This document shows positions 44,482 through 57,149 of a stretch of DNA of 64,000 bases, piece after piece. Position 1 is the stretch's first letter, and every line of letters begins with the position of its first letter. The position numbers were made by a program, and so were the translations under genes. Below the pieces are notes generated by a model, which saw only the letters and a list, made by a program, of their open reading frames with translations, was not told the origin of the DNA and ran no database searches. Origin of the DNA: Diphasiastrum complanatum (Eukaryota > Streptophyta > Lycopodiopsida > Lycopodiales > Lycopodiaceae); NCBI GenBank assembly GCA_029204225.1, contig CM055101.1, forward strand, positions 62,624,171 through 62,688,170. Direction: 5' to 3'.

Positions 44482-47400
44482 ATGGCACCGAATTTTGACT
44501 TTAGGGATTGGTGGACGAAGGAAACTCACAAGGGCACGCCAGTGGTGGTGAAAATGGAAAATCCCAATTGGTCTATGTTGGAGCTGGAGAGCCCAAATCC
44601 TGCATTCGCAGCAGAGAAGGATCGGGGCAAGAATGCAAAGCAGATGACTTGGGTTCTAATGCTGAAAGCCCATCATGCAGCCGGATGTGTTGCCTGGATG
44701 GCCAATGGAATGTGGTCTCTTCTTGCTGCAATAAAGAAGCGCCTTATTTTCCAACAAGGAGTGGCGAATAGCTCTGAGAAGCCACACAAAGGAAAGCTAT
44801 ACAAGTTCATCCGAGGCTTTCTAATGTTTGCATTGTTTCTGTTGTGTGTGGAGGTTGCTGCCTATATGATGGGTTGGCATTTTAGTCCTCATTTGCACAT
44901 GCCCACCACCAATGGACTGCAGAGCTTGTTGCATTTCTGCTATGTTTCTTGGGTGTCTTTTAGGGCCTACTACATTGCACCTCCTCTTCAGTTCTTGGCA
45001 GATTCCTGCATCATCCTGTTTCTCATCCAGAGTGCTGACAGGATCATTCTTTGCCTAGGCTGCTTTTGGATCAAGTACAAGAAAATCAAGCCACAAGCTG
45101 ATATGCAGTCTCTTGAATCTGGTGATTTGGAACAGCCTGGGAATGGCTATCCCATGGTTCTGGTCCAGATGCCAATGTGCAATGAGCGAGAGGTACAGAT
45201 CTTTTCCTGACATCTTTTCGCTCTTACTTGTTGGTGGACATGCCAGGGTAGCTAAATTACAGAGCAATAACTAATAATTGGTTATGTTTTACAGATTCGA
45301 CTTCTATTTGTGGCTTTAATGAACATTTTCATTGTTTAATTTTAAAGTCTGTAGTTCTGGTTCTATGCAGCTGACTTCACCCTAGAATAATCACAATATG
45401 GAGTGTCGTGTTCTAGATCTGTTTTATGCTAGTAGATTTTGTCTAACTAGAGTTTGAACCGCTGGCATCAGCTTACCAACTTTCTGCCAAATTGTTCTGT
45501 TTTTCAGTTTGTATGCCAAATTGTTGTTTTCTTTGTACCATTGTAGCCTTTGACATCATTTTGTGCTTTGGTATGTGTATGTTTTGCAAAACAAAACCAG
45601 TCAATGGTACGCTATCAACTCCTCTACCCTCCATGAAGCATTGTCTTTATTGTAATTTTTAATTTGTGGATGGAGAAGGGTTTCCTGAATCATCTAGTTA
45701 TTGTTGAGTATGTTACTCCATTTGAACTCTAAGCATCAGCGTGGCATCATTCTGCCAGATTCTTCTGTTCTTCATACCATTATATAGTCTTTGACATTTT
45801 GTGCTGTGGGAAGCGTATACTACAGCACCAGGAAACATTGCCTATATTGTCATTTTTTATTTTTGAATGGGGGAAGGATTCCTGAATACGCTAAGTTCTG
45901 GTTCGTTGTGTATTCCATTAGCAAAAGCCCTAATTTAAGTGTACAAAGCCTAGGTTATTTTTATGAATGTTTTCAAGAATTTCAACAATTTAGATTAGTT
46001 CTTCAGCTATGTCTCCTAGTTCCAGCAGTGGAGTATGCAAGAATTTGGAGAAGAAAAGTCAATAGTCATTGACTGCATTCATACCTTAAGATGCATTTTA
46101 CAAGGTGCAGTCTGTTGCTCTTTTGAGCTGTTGGTGAAGACTGAGTGTACTTAAATTTATCTTGTATTGTGCTATTTAGTCTGACACGAGCATTGACATC
46201 AAACATTTGTGGTAGTGCTTATGGATCAGTAACTAATGGAATTCTTGTGCTTTGTCTATGCAGGTATATGAACAATCAATTTCAGCAGTCTGCCAGCTAG
46301 ATTGGCCCAGACATCGCATGCTGGTGCAAGTGCTTGATGACTCTGATGATCTAGACATCCAATCGCTTATCAAGGCAGAGGTACTGAAATGGCACCAAAA
46401 AGGCATTAATATCATTTACCGACATCGAGTGGTTCGCACTGGCTACAAGGCAGGAAATCTCAAGTCTGCCATGAGCTGCGAATATGTGAAGGATTATGAA
46501 TTTGTGGCTATTTTTGATGCAGATTTTCAGCCCAAAGCTGACTTCTTGAAGCGTACTATACCACATTTTAAGGTGACTTTGAGCATTTTATATTTGATTT
46601 GAGAGAGATGAGGCCTGCTCTTTAGAAGATTGGCATTTGTTAACGAACAGAAAGAATAACTTGGCTGCTTCAATTGAACTTCTGTTACAGGAAAACCCAC
46701 AACTTGCCTTGGTACAAGCTCGTTGGACATTCATAAATAGGGACGAAAATCTGTTGACAAGGCTGCAAAATATCAATTTGGCATTCCATTTTGAAGTAGA
46801 GCAGCAGGTAAATGGCGTTTTCCTGAACTTTTTTGGATTCAATGGAACAGCTGGAGTCTGGAAGATCAAAGCACTTGAAGAATCAGGAGGCTGGCTAGAA
46901 AGAACCACTGTGGAAGACATGGACATAGCAGTGAGAGCACACCTACTTGGCTGGAAGTTCATTTTCCTTAATGATGTTCAGGTATTGGTCAACATATCAG
47001 TGACTTTACGAGGAAAATCATTTTTGTCATTATGATTTGTAATATGTACATATACCTCATTGTACAAGGATTGTTTTATTTATGCCCTTTAGTTCTTATC
47101 TCCCATCAGTCTTAGTGGCCTCTATTTGGGTTTGATTTATCGTTAGAGTCAGCACCATACTAAAATTGTGCTCCTTTGGGATTTAGGAAATTGGAGCCTT
47201 TTCTTTGTTACAATTCTTTTCCATAAGTATCAATATCTGATACAAGATACGGAAAAATGGGTTCTCTTGAGGTTAACAAAGTTTTGTGCTTCTGGTTCTT
47301 ATCATTGTTATTAGCCATATTTGTACTCCGATTTGTCCTCTTTCAAGTTTGGCTTTGTAAAATTGCTTGTAAGTTAAAACTGCATATGTTTGCTACTAGT

Positions 47401-48735
47401 GCTTTTCTGTCCTGAGGGATTGAGTTTTTGGACTTTTATTAACAGTTCAAACAGTCGAAAGTTTGTTTTAGGAGGAGCTTTTGATTAGAAAACTTTGTGG
47501 GGCTTTTGTTTGTTCTGTCGGTAAAAGAACCTTTTGTCATCTCGGCGTCTACTGGAGGGACATCTGTTTTGGATTTTTTATTTGCATAACATCTTTGCTT
47601 GCAAATTTAGTAAAGTAGTCATGTTTCAAAGATCCATTAGTAGTTTAGCCTACAGCAACATTGTATTGACTCAACTTTGAGAAGGCCATCCTAGCCAAAA
47701 CTTTCTTCATTTTTTGGATTCTCTATGGATTGATAACATTTGATGTTGCATAGTTGCCTTCACTGATTAGTCATGTTATTGTGCTACACCAAAGTAGTAA
47801 GGGATTATGCTCTTCGCGTACATGCTTTGAGCATTTTCTGGTTCTTTATAAGGGTAATATTTACAAATTTTGCATGGTTCTTGCTCAGTGTCTCTGCGAA
47901 CTACCGGAGTCTTACGAAGCTTATAGGAAGCAACAGCATCGATGGCACTCAGGCCCAATGCAGCTCTTTCGTCTCTGCTTTATGGATATACTTCATTCCA
48001 AGGTGGATTTCTTCTCTAGTTTTACATTCATGTAAAGTGAAGCTACTCTTATTTCGGGTTAGTTAATAATGTGGGAAAATCTTCTCTTTGCAGATCCCCT
48101 GGTGGAAGAAGGCAAACCTTATTTTCCTTTTCTTTTTATTGAGGAAGCTTATCTTGCCGTTCTATTCATTCACACTTTTTTGCATCATTCTTCCCATGAC
48201 AATGTTTGTACCAGAGTCCCATTTGCCTGTCTGGGTCATATGCTATATCCCTGCCACAATGTCATTTTTGAATGTGCTCCCTGCTCCAAAATCATTTCCA
48301 TTCCTTGTTCCTTATCTTTTATTTGAAAACACAATGTCTGTAACCAAGTTCAACGCCATGATTTCGGGGTTGTTTCAACTTGGAAGTGCCTATGAATGGG
48401 TGGTCACAAAGAAGTCAGGAAGAGCTTCTGAGGCAGATTTGCTAGCATTTGCTGAAAAAGAAGCACAATCTAGCTCGCAGCTTTCGCGACATCATCGAGT
48501 TGCATCTGAGTCTGGTATCGAGGCTTTGTCAAAGCTACAAGAACAGCAACCTAAACCAGTAAAGAAGAAAGCTAATCGACTGTACAGGAAAGAACTTACT
48601 CTCGCCTTTCTTCTGTTGATTGCAGCAGCCAGGAGCTTACTATCAGCTCAAGGGGTACATTTTTACTTTTTGCTTTTCCAAGGAATATCTTTCCTTGTGA
48701 TAGGCCTTGACTTGATAGGAGAGCAGGTAAGCTGA
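44482..48735 (+). CDS. CSLC: Cellulose synthase-like C protein (xyloglucan glucan synthase), 5 exons
   Basis: Family GT2 membrane enzyme predicted to polymerise the beta-1,4-glucan backbone of xyloglucan from UDP-glucose in the Golgi. Exons: 44482-45192, 46264-46572, 46691-46981, 47889-48002, 48094-48735; all introns are GT-AG and phase 0, giving 688 codons, close to Arabidopsis CSLC4. Start [11 protein letters not shown] is the first ATG in frame; the frame opens earlier only at a GTG. Seen: hydrophobic segments near residues 102-125 and 175-200, VLDDSDD (262), DAD (322-324), TTVEDMD (ED 415-416), QQHRW (452-456), then several C-terminal membrane segments and the conserved end LDLIGEQVS. All GT2 D,D,D,QxxRW residues are present, with no stop or frameshift. 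The exact CSLC subgroup is not decided. Confidence 0.97.
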
Positions 48736-49460
48736 GATACTTGTTGAGACTAAGTTGTGCTGTGGTTATGCTTGTATACCCACAAAGAGAGTGCACCTGA
48801 TTTGGGCATTGCAAAAGTCAGATGAACGATTGGCACCTGCTTACAAACTCTCCAGCAGCAAATGTGCTTTCTTAATTCTTGTTCTTGACGGTGAGTTGTC
48901 GTGTCCAATGTCAAGGTTCAAGATGTTTTGCAGGCTAACATGGCTGACCACTGAGGATGGAAGAACCATATTTTGGCATTATTGTGCTATCTATGAAAGG
49001 AGACATTTCACTTGCTCGAAAGGTGACATTATGAAAGACCTTATGGACCAAGTTTTAACTAGGTTCAAAGGCAGTGAAAATAGTGTGCTACATGTTATGG
49101 GTTCACCATGCTATTAATTTGATAGCTGGCTTATCCCTATTTATTGTTTGTACTAGAATCCTAGGGTATTCTTTTAGCCAACACCGTTTTTAGTTGCCGG
49201 TCTCATCCAAACATGTATATCCAATAAGAGCAGTGGTGCATGTAACTGGATGCTTGTATCAAAAGTGTAGTTTCGGCAATGTGAATAAATGTGGGAAAGT
49301 CCAGCAGATTAGATTTTTTGTAACCAGAATTTGGCTACATTCGTCTGGCTCAGCAAAAGCTGCAAATAGTAATAATGTATATGTGATTCGTTTGAATGGA
49401 ACATCAATAAAGTGCTCAGTTGGTGAAACATTTGTCATTAAAGACTCCTATATTTAAATG
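48736..49460 (+). other. CSLC 3' untranslated region (probable)
   Basis: It follows the stop TGA at 48733-48735. AATAAA polyadenylation-type signals lie at 49284-49289 and 49406-49411. Open frames here (48755-49117, 49194-49457) match nothing and are treated as chance. Confidence 0.55.
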
Positions 49461-50587
49461 CTTTTGGAGAGCTAAGTGCTCAACAGAGCACAAGGCTATT
49501 GGGAGTATTACAAGTGCTACAACCCCTTGAATCCTTTTGGCAAACTATTTGTAATATGATGCTCCACCATTAGTCATAAGGACACAGCAATCTATTTGAT
49601 GACAGCCGCACTATGCTAGGTAAATTGTGCTTATTGTATTAGCTTTAGCAGATATTTAGTTTCCAAACATGCTTGTACATGTGCATAAGCCATATACAAT
49701 TCGCACATTTTGGTATTGTGCATTCCATTTTGTGATTACAAATCGTGTTCGTACATATAGAACGGAAAAATATTTGACAATGTTATTCCCGATTTTTACA
49801 ACAACAGACAACCCCAAACCGAACAAAAGGCCAACATTTTAGTGCGTTTTCAGGTGTTTGTGTCATCCGCGTCCCCGATCCGTAGCGCAAGGTGGCTCAT
49901 ATATCATGAGAAGCTTTGCCTTATGTAGGATTCAAATTGTTAAAAAACAAAAATTGCATTCTAACAGAAAAAGTAAATAAAAAACTTTCATTTTAATGCT
50001 CAAGCTCACCTCATCTTTTAGCAAATCGTCACAGTAGCTTATCGCTGTCACAACAAAGCTAAAAAAATATTTTTAATCTCTAAGTGAATGTTTTGATATT
50101 TTGTTTTGATACCTACATGGTGTGTAGAGAACTACGTTTTATACATGTCCATTCTAAACTTGATGGAATTATATTAGCACATGGCTATTTATAAAGTAGA
50201 TGTTAGAAGGCTTCTCAAAACTTGTGGTGAGCTTACTCAATAGGGTGTATGTTTCCTTAAGTTAAGCCCTATGTGACTCTTTCGTGGGTCAAGAACCAAT
50301 ACCAGTCTAAACCCTACCATGTTAAACAAATATCACTTTTAATTGAACAATTTTTTTTAGTCAAATTGGCATTAGCTTCGCTCATCAATATACATGGAAT
50401 ATCACATTAGAGTTTAGCTTGTGCTACCAACCTTCACCCCGGATGATCATGTGCAATGAGCACCAACCCATATTTTGAAGACAAGATTTTGAATGCTTTC
50501 CAAATTCCTTCTATGTAAAAATCAACAAAACATGTAGTATTTCAAAACCAATCAGAAAACCAAATATTGCCTCTATTACCAAAACTA
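49461..50587. other. Unassigned intergenic DNA
   Basis: AT-rich with no recognised gene, LTR or RNA. Confidence 0.3.
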
Positions 50588-51075
50588 GATTTTGCTTTTG
50601 TAAATTTGCAATCGCCTCGTCGTTGGGCTAACCTTGTTCTCTCACGTGAAGGTGTTCATACTCTTGGGGATGTTATTGTTGATCCTTCGCAGTAGAACCT
50701 CCTTTGTTAGACTTCCACTATACAAGGCGTGGATGTTGCTCACCTAGCTCAAGATAAAGAGTGGGATTCTTGTCATCCTGCTCCTGATTAGGATTTTATT
50801 TCTTGTGCTTTGGATACTTATAAGTTGCCAAATAAGAATTTTGATGATTTTCTATCAACTTATGCAAGATTTGATGTGAAACTTCAAGGGCGTGGTGCGC
50901 CACCTTAATCTATCATTACGATTTTTACCACTTCACAACACACTCAAGCACTTGCAATACTTCGACGTGCCATGGTTGCAAGAACAGTTGTTTCATAGCT
51001 TCTTGCACTCTCTAAACTTACAACTATCCTAGCTAGTGACTTCCTACAAGCGGTAGGCTTCAAGTACCTACTTTG
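50588..51075 (+). pseudogene. Unidentified broken reading frame
   Basis: One frame is readable for about 160 codons and broken only by a few stops: LDFAFVNLQSPRRWANLVLS, REGVHTLGDVIVDPSQ, LAQDKEWDSCHPAPD, then FISCALDTYKLPNKNFDDFL and STYARFDVKLQGRGAPP. Further on, HTQALAILRRAMVARTVVS is readable. Codon pattern and length look like real protein, now decayed. Most stops are TAG, compatible with C-to-T decay of CAG or mutation of TGG. I recognise no family; a transposon or virus-derived gene is possible. Confidence 0.4.
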
Positions 51076-51079
51076 TTGG

Positions 51080-52144
51080 GATTTTGCTTTGCTATAGTTG
51101 CATTATAATGAACAACAATAAAAGTGCCTCATAAGTTGCCCCACCCTAGGCCTATATTAGTTAGTAGCAAAAGTTTCTATCAACAATCCAACTTTGATTT
51201 TGCCATTAATGAGGATGATGTAAGGAAGTCAATGACATCTTAATATGGCATATGATTCTATTTTATGCATATACATGATATAGATGATTGGTTTGTAGAC
51301 TTGCCCACCCAAGTTTGAGTCATGGTATGCATGTTGGAAATAAATAAGATCCTATCCTGATACCAATCTACTATCAGAACATGACTGAAGTCTAGAGATC
51401 CTATAGAGTCCACAAGAATTATCCCTGTGGAGTTCAGATCTTGAGCTCCCCGGATGACCAGAATGTAAGCTCACCATTTTCATTCTGACTAGCGCGCAGC
51501 TCAGTTCTCAACCGATGCTTCACGCTCCTTCCCAAGCCTAGCCACAAGTCTTGTTTGGACCGGACCGCTCTTGACCGAGCCAATCCTGCCATGTCTTGAG
51601 TTATATCTCACCTGACTCATTTGCTCAAGCGATAATTGATAGTGATTCTACCCAAATGCTCTAGCACATATGTGTCCGTTCAAAAGGTATTATTAATTAT
51701 CAGTCATGCTAATGAGATTTGATAATTATCCGCTATTGTATTACTCATCATTTCATAAGCAATGTAAAACATATTGTGTTGACAACAATTCATCAATCTA
51801 AATGAGGAGATCGGAGATTAATCACACTGAAGAGTTTTGTATATTCATGACAGGAAAATGGAAAGTAACGAAATGCCGATTTACGGCAGTGAAAATATGC
51901 AAAAGCTAAACTTTCTCTATTATCCTGCTGAGAACAAAAAGTACATTCTTCTGGCTAACGCTCTCTAACTCTCTTGTTGCTATATATGAAAAATGAGCAC
52001 AGACGTTCCATATCATCCCTCACACAGGAGGGGGAGAAAGAAATTGTTTCACTAACTACCTATGACAGTTATGCCTTATGCAGTGTATCCAATCACAAAG
52101 GCGAGTGATTCCCTACACAACTTGGGACATGCATCAAAGTTGTT
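51080..52144. other. Unassigned, LTR-like
   Basis: At 51359-51370 the minus strand reads GATTGGTATCAGG, resembling the Copia primer-site context GATTGGTATCAGAG at 57135-57149. This suggests a further minus-strand LTR at about 51371-52144. No coding signal and no firm ends. Confidence 0.35.
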
Positions 52145-53150
52145 GACGTCCGTGTTCTGATCAGAGTGAGTAAACAAGCGCGATCAAACAGCAATGAAAA
52201 TGCATTCAATCACAACAAGTTGTACACAGATAAAAGCAAGTTGCTGCTATATTACAATGAAGCACAATACGAAATAGCAATTACAACAAAAAATGACGAC
52301 GTAATTGGGAGGTTCAAATAATGTGTCTCATGGATGGAGCCATGCGTAATCTGTGCTTGAATGATCTATTTATAGACTTCATCCGTGTATTAATTACATT
52401 GAATGCTTGTCACCTAATTAGGAAAGCCGTTGTACTTGAAGTATATGGCTTATGTGACAACTGTACACAGTATTTACAGTCAACAATTCAGCATCGTTGA
52501 CGTGGGTGAGGACGTCGCTGGAACGTTCCTCATTTATTTTAGACAACCTTTGGGATTTTTCTCCCTCTTCGCATTTTTTGCAAGAAGCCGAAGGTGCCCT
52601 CAAAAAGACGGTGGTGTCTTTAAAATAGTTTAACGCATGAAAAATAGATGACCTTCAGGATTTTCTCTCTCTTTGCATTTTTTGCAAAGAGCCGAAGGTG
52701 TGTTAAAACAGTTAAACTTTTGAACTATGCAAGTGTCACATTTTGGAGCAATGCGAAAACACCGAAGCTGTTGAAAACATAGTGTATTTCTGCAGACTGT
52801 TGAAAGGCAATATATTTCTGCAGACTTGTTCTAAATGTAAGTTTTGTGGAAGTCCTTGAAGATGGCCAAGTCTTTAATGACTTAAAGTTATTAAACTTGA
52901 CATCTGAACTCTGAAATTATGACAAGATTGGTTACCCTTTGCTGGAGATCAGCCGGAAGCCCGTTGTAAGCGTTCTTCAAATAAATTGGCTGTCTAAGTT
53001 TGTGATTCCTACAGGTATCAGATGAGCAGACGTAGAACCAAAGTTGGTTTCACCCGACCCTAGATCAATGACCAATAAACATGTAGGAAGAATCATGAAA
53101 TAGAAATTAGTCATTCACCAAAGAGGCAACTATAGGCTTAATTTCCAACA
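52145..53150 (-). mobile_element. 3' LTR (left copy) of the nearly complete Copia element
   Basis: Direct repeat of 57493-58510 from GACGTCCGTGTTCTGATCAG to AATTTCCAACA. On the minus strand it starts TGTTGGAAATT after a purine tract (complement of 53151-53160). A TATA-like TATAAATA (complement of 52368-52375) is present. The part matching 57150-57492 of the other LTR is missing or replaced, so this copy is truncated at its far end. It holds two copies of GCATTTTTTGCA..GAGCCGAAGGTG. Confidence 0.85.
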
Positions 53151-53169
53151 GTCTCCCTTAAGATCACGA

Positions 53170-56100
53170 TTGGTGCCTTGGTATCTTCGTCAGGTTCAGC
53201 TTGTTGAAGAATTTCTGGTGCTTGATCCTGGGAAGGGCTTTGGTGAAGATTTATGTGACCATTTCTGTTGTGGAGCAGTATTGAAGGATCACTTGCCTTG
53301 AGAAAACTCTCTCCTAAATGAAATGAACTGGATTTCTATGTGCTTGGATTTGCCATGAAATCTGGGATTCAGTGACAGTGAAATACAGCTCAAGTTGTCA
53401 CACAGAATGGTGGTAGCATTAAATTGATTGTGATGTAAGTCGTGAAGTAATAACCTGATCCATACAGCTTCTTTTGAAGCTTGACATGTTGCGATGTACT
53501 CTGCCTCTGTCGAAAAAAGCGCAACTGATTTCTGCTTCCACAAAATCGGTCCTCCTACCAGATAGAAACAAAACCCGGAGGTAGATTTTCCGATAGAGAC
53601 TGTTCTTCCCCAATCTGAGTCAGAGTAGCCTCACAAGACGAGTGGGTTGATAGCATTTCCATCGTAACATAAGATGTGATCTAAACTTCCATGAATGTAT
53701 CCACAACATTGCATACATTAGAGATTCGATTAGTGAATGATAAGGGTACTTCGCTAAGTCGAGTACTTCACTATCAGTCTCAACACAAGAAGGTTTAGTC
53801 AATACTATATTTCGATCCACTGGATTATTGATTGGTTTGCAATCAGACATATGAAACTTTTCTAAAATGCCTTTTATATAGGCTACTGGCTAAGATAGAT
53901 CTTCTTCTGAAGTCTATCTAGTAATGTGAATTCCTAGCAAAGAATGAACAGCTCCTAAATCAATCATGTCAAATTCCTTTGACAGATCACTCTTAGCAGT
54001 GTGCGGAAGAGAAGTGTCGTAGACAAAATAAATGCATCATCTACGTAAAGAGCTATGTGAACTAAATTGGTGCCTATATGCTTTGAACAAACATTACAGC
54101 CAGCTGAATTGTTTGCAAATCCTAATTGAATGAGATAAGAGTTGATTCTATCGAACCATGCTCTTGCGGCTTGTTTCAAACCGTACATTGCTTTGTGCAG
54201 CTTGTACACTTTGTGCTCCTAGCCTTTGGCTTCAAATCCTTCCGGTTGGAAGGTGTACAGCTCCTCTTAGACATTGTCGTTGAGAAATGTTGTCTTGACA
54301 TCCATTTGGTGCATGTTGAGGTCTTTTGTGGCTACGAACGCAATTAGAGTCCTGATTCACTGCATCTTGATGACAGTACTGAAAATTTCTTGATAATTCA
54401 CCCCTTGGACTTGAGTGAATCCTTTAGCCACTAGCCGTGCTTTCTATCTTACAATGGAACCATTAGAGTTGATCTTCTTCTTGAAGATCCACTTGTTGTT
54501 GATAACTCTCTTGTGAGTGGGAAAGTCGACTAGCGTCCAGGTCTGATTCGTCAAAAGTGAGTTATACTTGCTTTTCATAGCTTCTTGCCACTTCACAGCA
54601 TCCTTGGAGTTAATTGCTTCGACTAGGCTCTCTGGTTCTTCTGATGAAGTCCAGAATGATTGAGGTGCATACCTCTCAGGAACTATCCGAGTCCGTGAGG
54701 ATCTACGGACGTTGGGTTGACCAGGATGCGATGATGATTCTTCTTGAATTTCTTCAGATCTGTTCGAGCTAACTTGGTCTGGTCTGATGACAAGTACTAT
54801 CGGCTGCTCAACTTATGTAGCTGTAGCTGCAGGTTCTGTAGAAGGAACATCAACGTTGGAAGAATCCATGCTACATAAAATAGGATGAAATGACATAGCA
54901 TTGTTTATCGATGGTTGTTTAAAATCATAGTATGTATGTTCTTGAAATATTACATCCCTAGAGACAAATACTACATTGGTGGATGGATCATAAACTTTAT
55001 AAGCTTTATGTTCATCAGGATAGCTAATGAAAATACATTTATTTGTCCTATGATCCAGCTTCTTCCTAAGCTGTCTAGGAATGTGAACAAAACATATACA
55101 ACCAAAGATTTTTAAATGGCTGACACTAGGCTTGTGTCCATGCCAAACTTCATGAGGAATCTTGTTGTTGACAGCTTTGGTGCTGGATCTATTCTATACG
55201 TAATAGGCCATGGCAGTAGCTTCTACCCAGAACTTCACAGGTAGGTGTGCTTGATGTAGCATGGATCTGGCTGAGTTGAGAAGAGTTCAATTCTTCCTTT
55301 CTGCAATCCTGTTCTATTGAGGTGAATAGGAAGTGGTGAATTGTCTTCTAATACCATGTTCAGCCATGTAGTCAGACATCTTGTTAGAGATGTATTCGCC
55401 ACCACCATCAGTTCGGAGTGCTTTCACTTTTCTAGACGTTTGTGTCTCAGCCATGGTCTTGAATCTCTTGAAGCATTCAAAGACTTCAGATTTGTGCTTA
55501 ATGAACATGGCTATAGACCATCTAGAATAATTATCTATGAAAGTGATAAAATAGATTGCATCTCCTAATGACAGAGCTGGCATTGGACCACAAAGATCAC
55601 TATGTACAAGATCTAATAAATGCTTTGTTTTGATGGAATGTGATTTTGGAAACTTGCTTCTAGAGTGCTTTTTGTAGATGCATGATTTACAAAAGAAAGA
55701 TTTCCTATCTAATGAAGACGAGAAATTTAAACCATCAACTAAATTATTACAATGCATATAAGAAAGTAATCTTGTATTCACGTATCCAAATCGACTATGC
55801 CACAGAACAACAATGTCACTTACATTTTCATTAGAGATACTAGCTAATGCAGCTGAATTGGAGAGTGCGTAAAGATTTCTGATTCTAGTGCATGTAGTCA
55901 GAGTAGTATCTTCCTCGAGTATTGTATATTGCTCAGATGAGAAAGTAATAGTGTAGCCCTCATCAGTTATCTTAGAGACTGATAACAGGTTCTTTGACAA
56001 CTGAGGAACATGAAGGACGTCAGGAACACAAATGGACAGATCATTGTTGAAGCTGATCTTCACAGCTCCTTTGCCTTCCATGCGTATGGTGCTAGAATCT

Positions 56101-56507
56101 CCGAGGTAAGCTGTGTACTCCGTAAACCATTCCTCACAAGAGGTCATGTTTTGGGTAGCGCCGCTATCCAGGTACCAGCTATCATAGTCTTCTCTACTGT
56201 TGTAAGCCATTAACAAGTGTGTTTCTAACTTCTTGAATTTCGTCGTGTTGAAGGAGTCTGACTGCTGCTGTTGTTGCTGCTTCTTTGTCTCGTTGTAGAT
56301 CTTGATGCGACACTCCTTGATGTCGTGATTAGCTCTTTTGCAATATTTGCAAAAAAACTTCTTGCGCGATCCACCATGCTCACCTTGAGTGCGAGGCTTC
56401 TGCTGTTGTTGCTGCACTTGATTCTTGCCCTTGGAATAGTCTTTCTTCTTGGTGTATAGAGCCATGGATTTGTCTTTGATGGATAGGCTGCTGGTCTTTC
56501 TCCACAT
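53170..56507 (-). pseudogene. Copia pol: protease, integrase, RT, RNase H (minus strand)
   Basis: From 56507 leftwards: zinc knuckle CKYCKRANHDIKEC (all ligands), protease DSWYLDSGATQNMT, LHVPQLSKNLLSVSKI. Integrase zinc motif LWHSRFGYVN with CKSCIYKK; core VHSDLCGP and ALRTDGGGEYIS, with Glu in AERKN after a stop at 55314. RT: HKRVINNKWIFKKKINSNGS, NMHQMDVKTTFLN, YGLKQAARAWF and catalytic LYVDD at 54036-54050. RNase H: STEAEYIA, CDNLSC, SKHIEIQF, ending IFTKALP. The order PR-IN-RT-RH is diagnostic of Ty1/Copia. The first 397 codons are uninterrupted; later parts have about six stops or frame changes. This is the most complete autonomous-type element in the window. Confidence 0.93.
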
Positions 56508-57082
56508 TCTTTTTGAATAAGATGACTGATCACCTTTTGTAGAGTGAGGTCGGGTTGTGTGGAGATCATCACCACAAAGTGCTCATAGGACTTTGGAAGA
56601 GAAGAAAGCAAGGTCATAATGGCATCATCATCTTGAATAGACCATCCTACAGCTGATAACTGATCTAACATGGACTTGAAGCTGTTGATGTGAGAAGTGA
56701 TGGCAGTAGAATCAGACATGTTAAGAGTAAAGAACTTCCTTCTAAGATGTAATCTCGTGGTTACATCGTGAGTCTCATGAAGACTTGATAACAAGTCGAG
56801 TGCTTCCTTAGAGGTTTTGCACGTGGTAACGTGAGATATTTGGGAGTCGGCTAGATTGAGTGTGATACATGCTAGGGCCTTCTGATCTTTGATCCTCCAG
56901 GCCTTTGCTTGATCACCATCTTATGGTTTTAGGTCTGCACCTTCTACTACATCCGAAAGACCTCTATCTATCAACATCATTCTAAGTTTTAACTTCCAAA
57001 TGTAGAATTTAGAACCATTGAACTTGTCAATGACTCTAGCTTCACTGGGTGATGAAGATGAAGTGCTACCTATATGAGACAT
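56225..57082 (-). pseudogene. Copia gag of the same element (minus strand)
   Basis: The ATG at 57082 (MSHIGSTSSS) precedes NGSKFYIWKLKLRMMLIDRG then LSDVVEGADLKP, a stop, then KALACITLNLADSQISHVTT, TTRLHLRRKFFTLNMSDSTA and LLSSLPKSYEHFVVMIST. Homology passes into the pol frame near 56490 through a frameshift, after which the zinc knuckle is read. The start is chosen because it is the first ATG after the primer site with gag homology. It shares block order with the gag at 14569. Confidence 0.88.
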
Positions 57083-57134
57083 GATAACAGTATACAAATA
57101 AAACAAACTTAATCTTTTGATTTATTTGAGCTAT

Positions 57135-57146
57135 GCTCTGATACCA
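57135..57146 (-). promoter_or_regulatory. Copia primer-binding site, perfect match (minus strand)
   Basis: The minus strand reads TGGTATCAGAGC, three bases after the LTR end ...TATCA. Confidence 0.92.
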
Positions 57147-57149
57147 ATC

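Noticed and set aside
44508-44771. Alternative-frame ORF inside CSLC exon 1
   Set aside because: Overlaps the clearly homologous CSLC frame and matches nothing.
45791-46072. Plus-strand ORF in CSLC intron 1
   Set aside because: No homology; lies between well-supported splice sites. Introns here are ordinary in length.
48755-49457. ORFs after the CSLC stop
   Set aside because: No family match; they fall in the likely 3' UTR before AATAAA signals.
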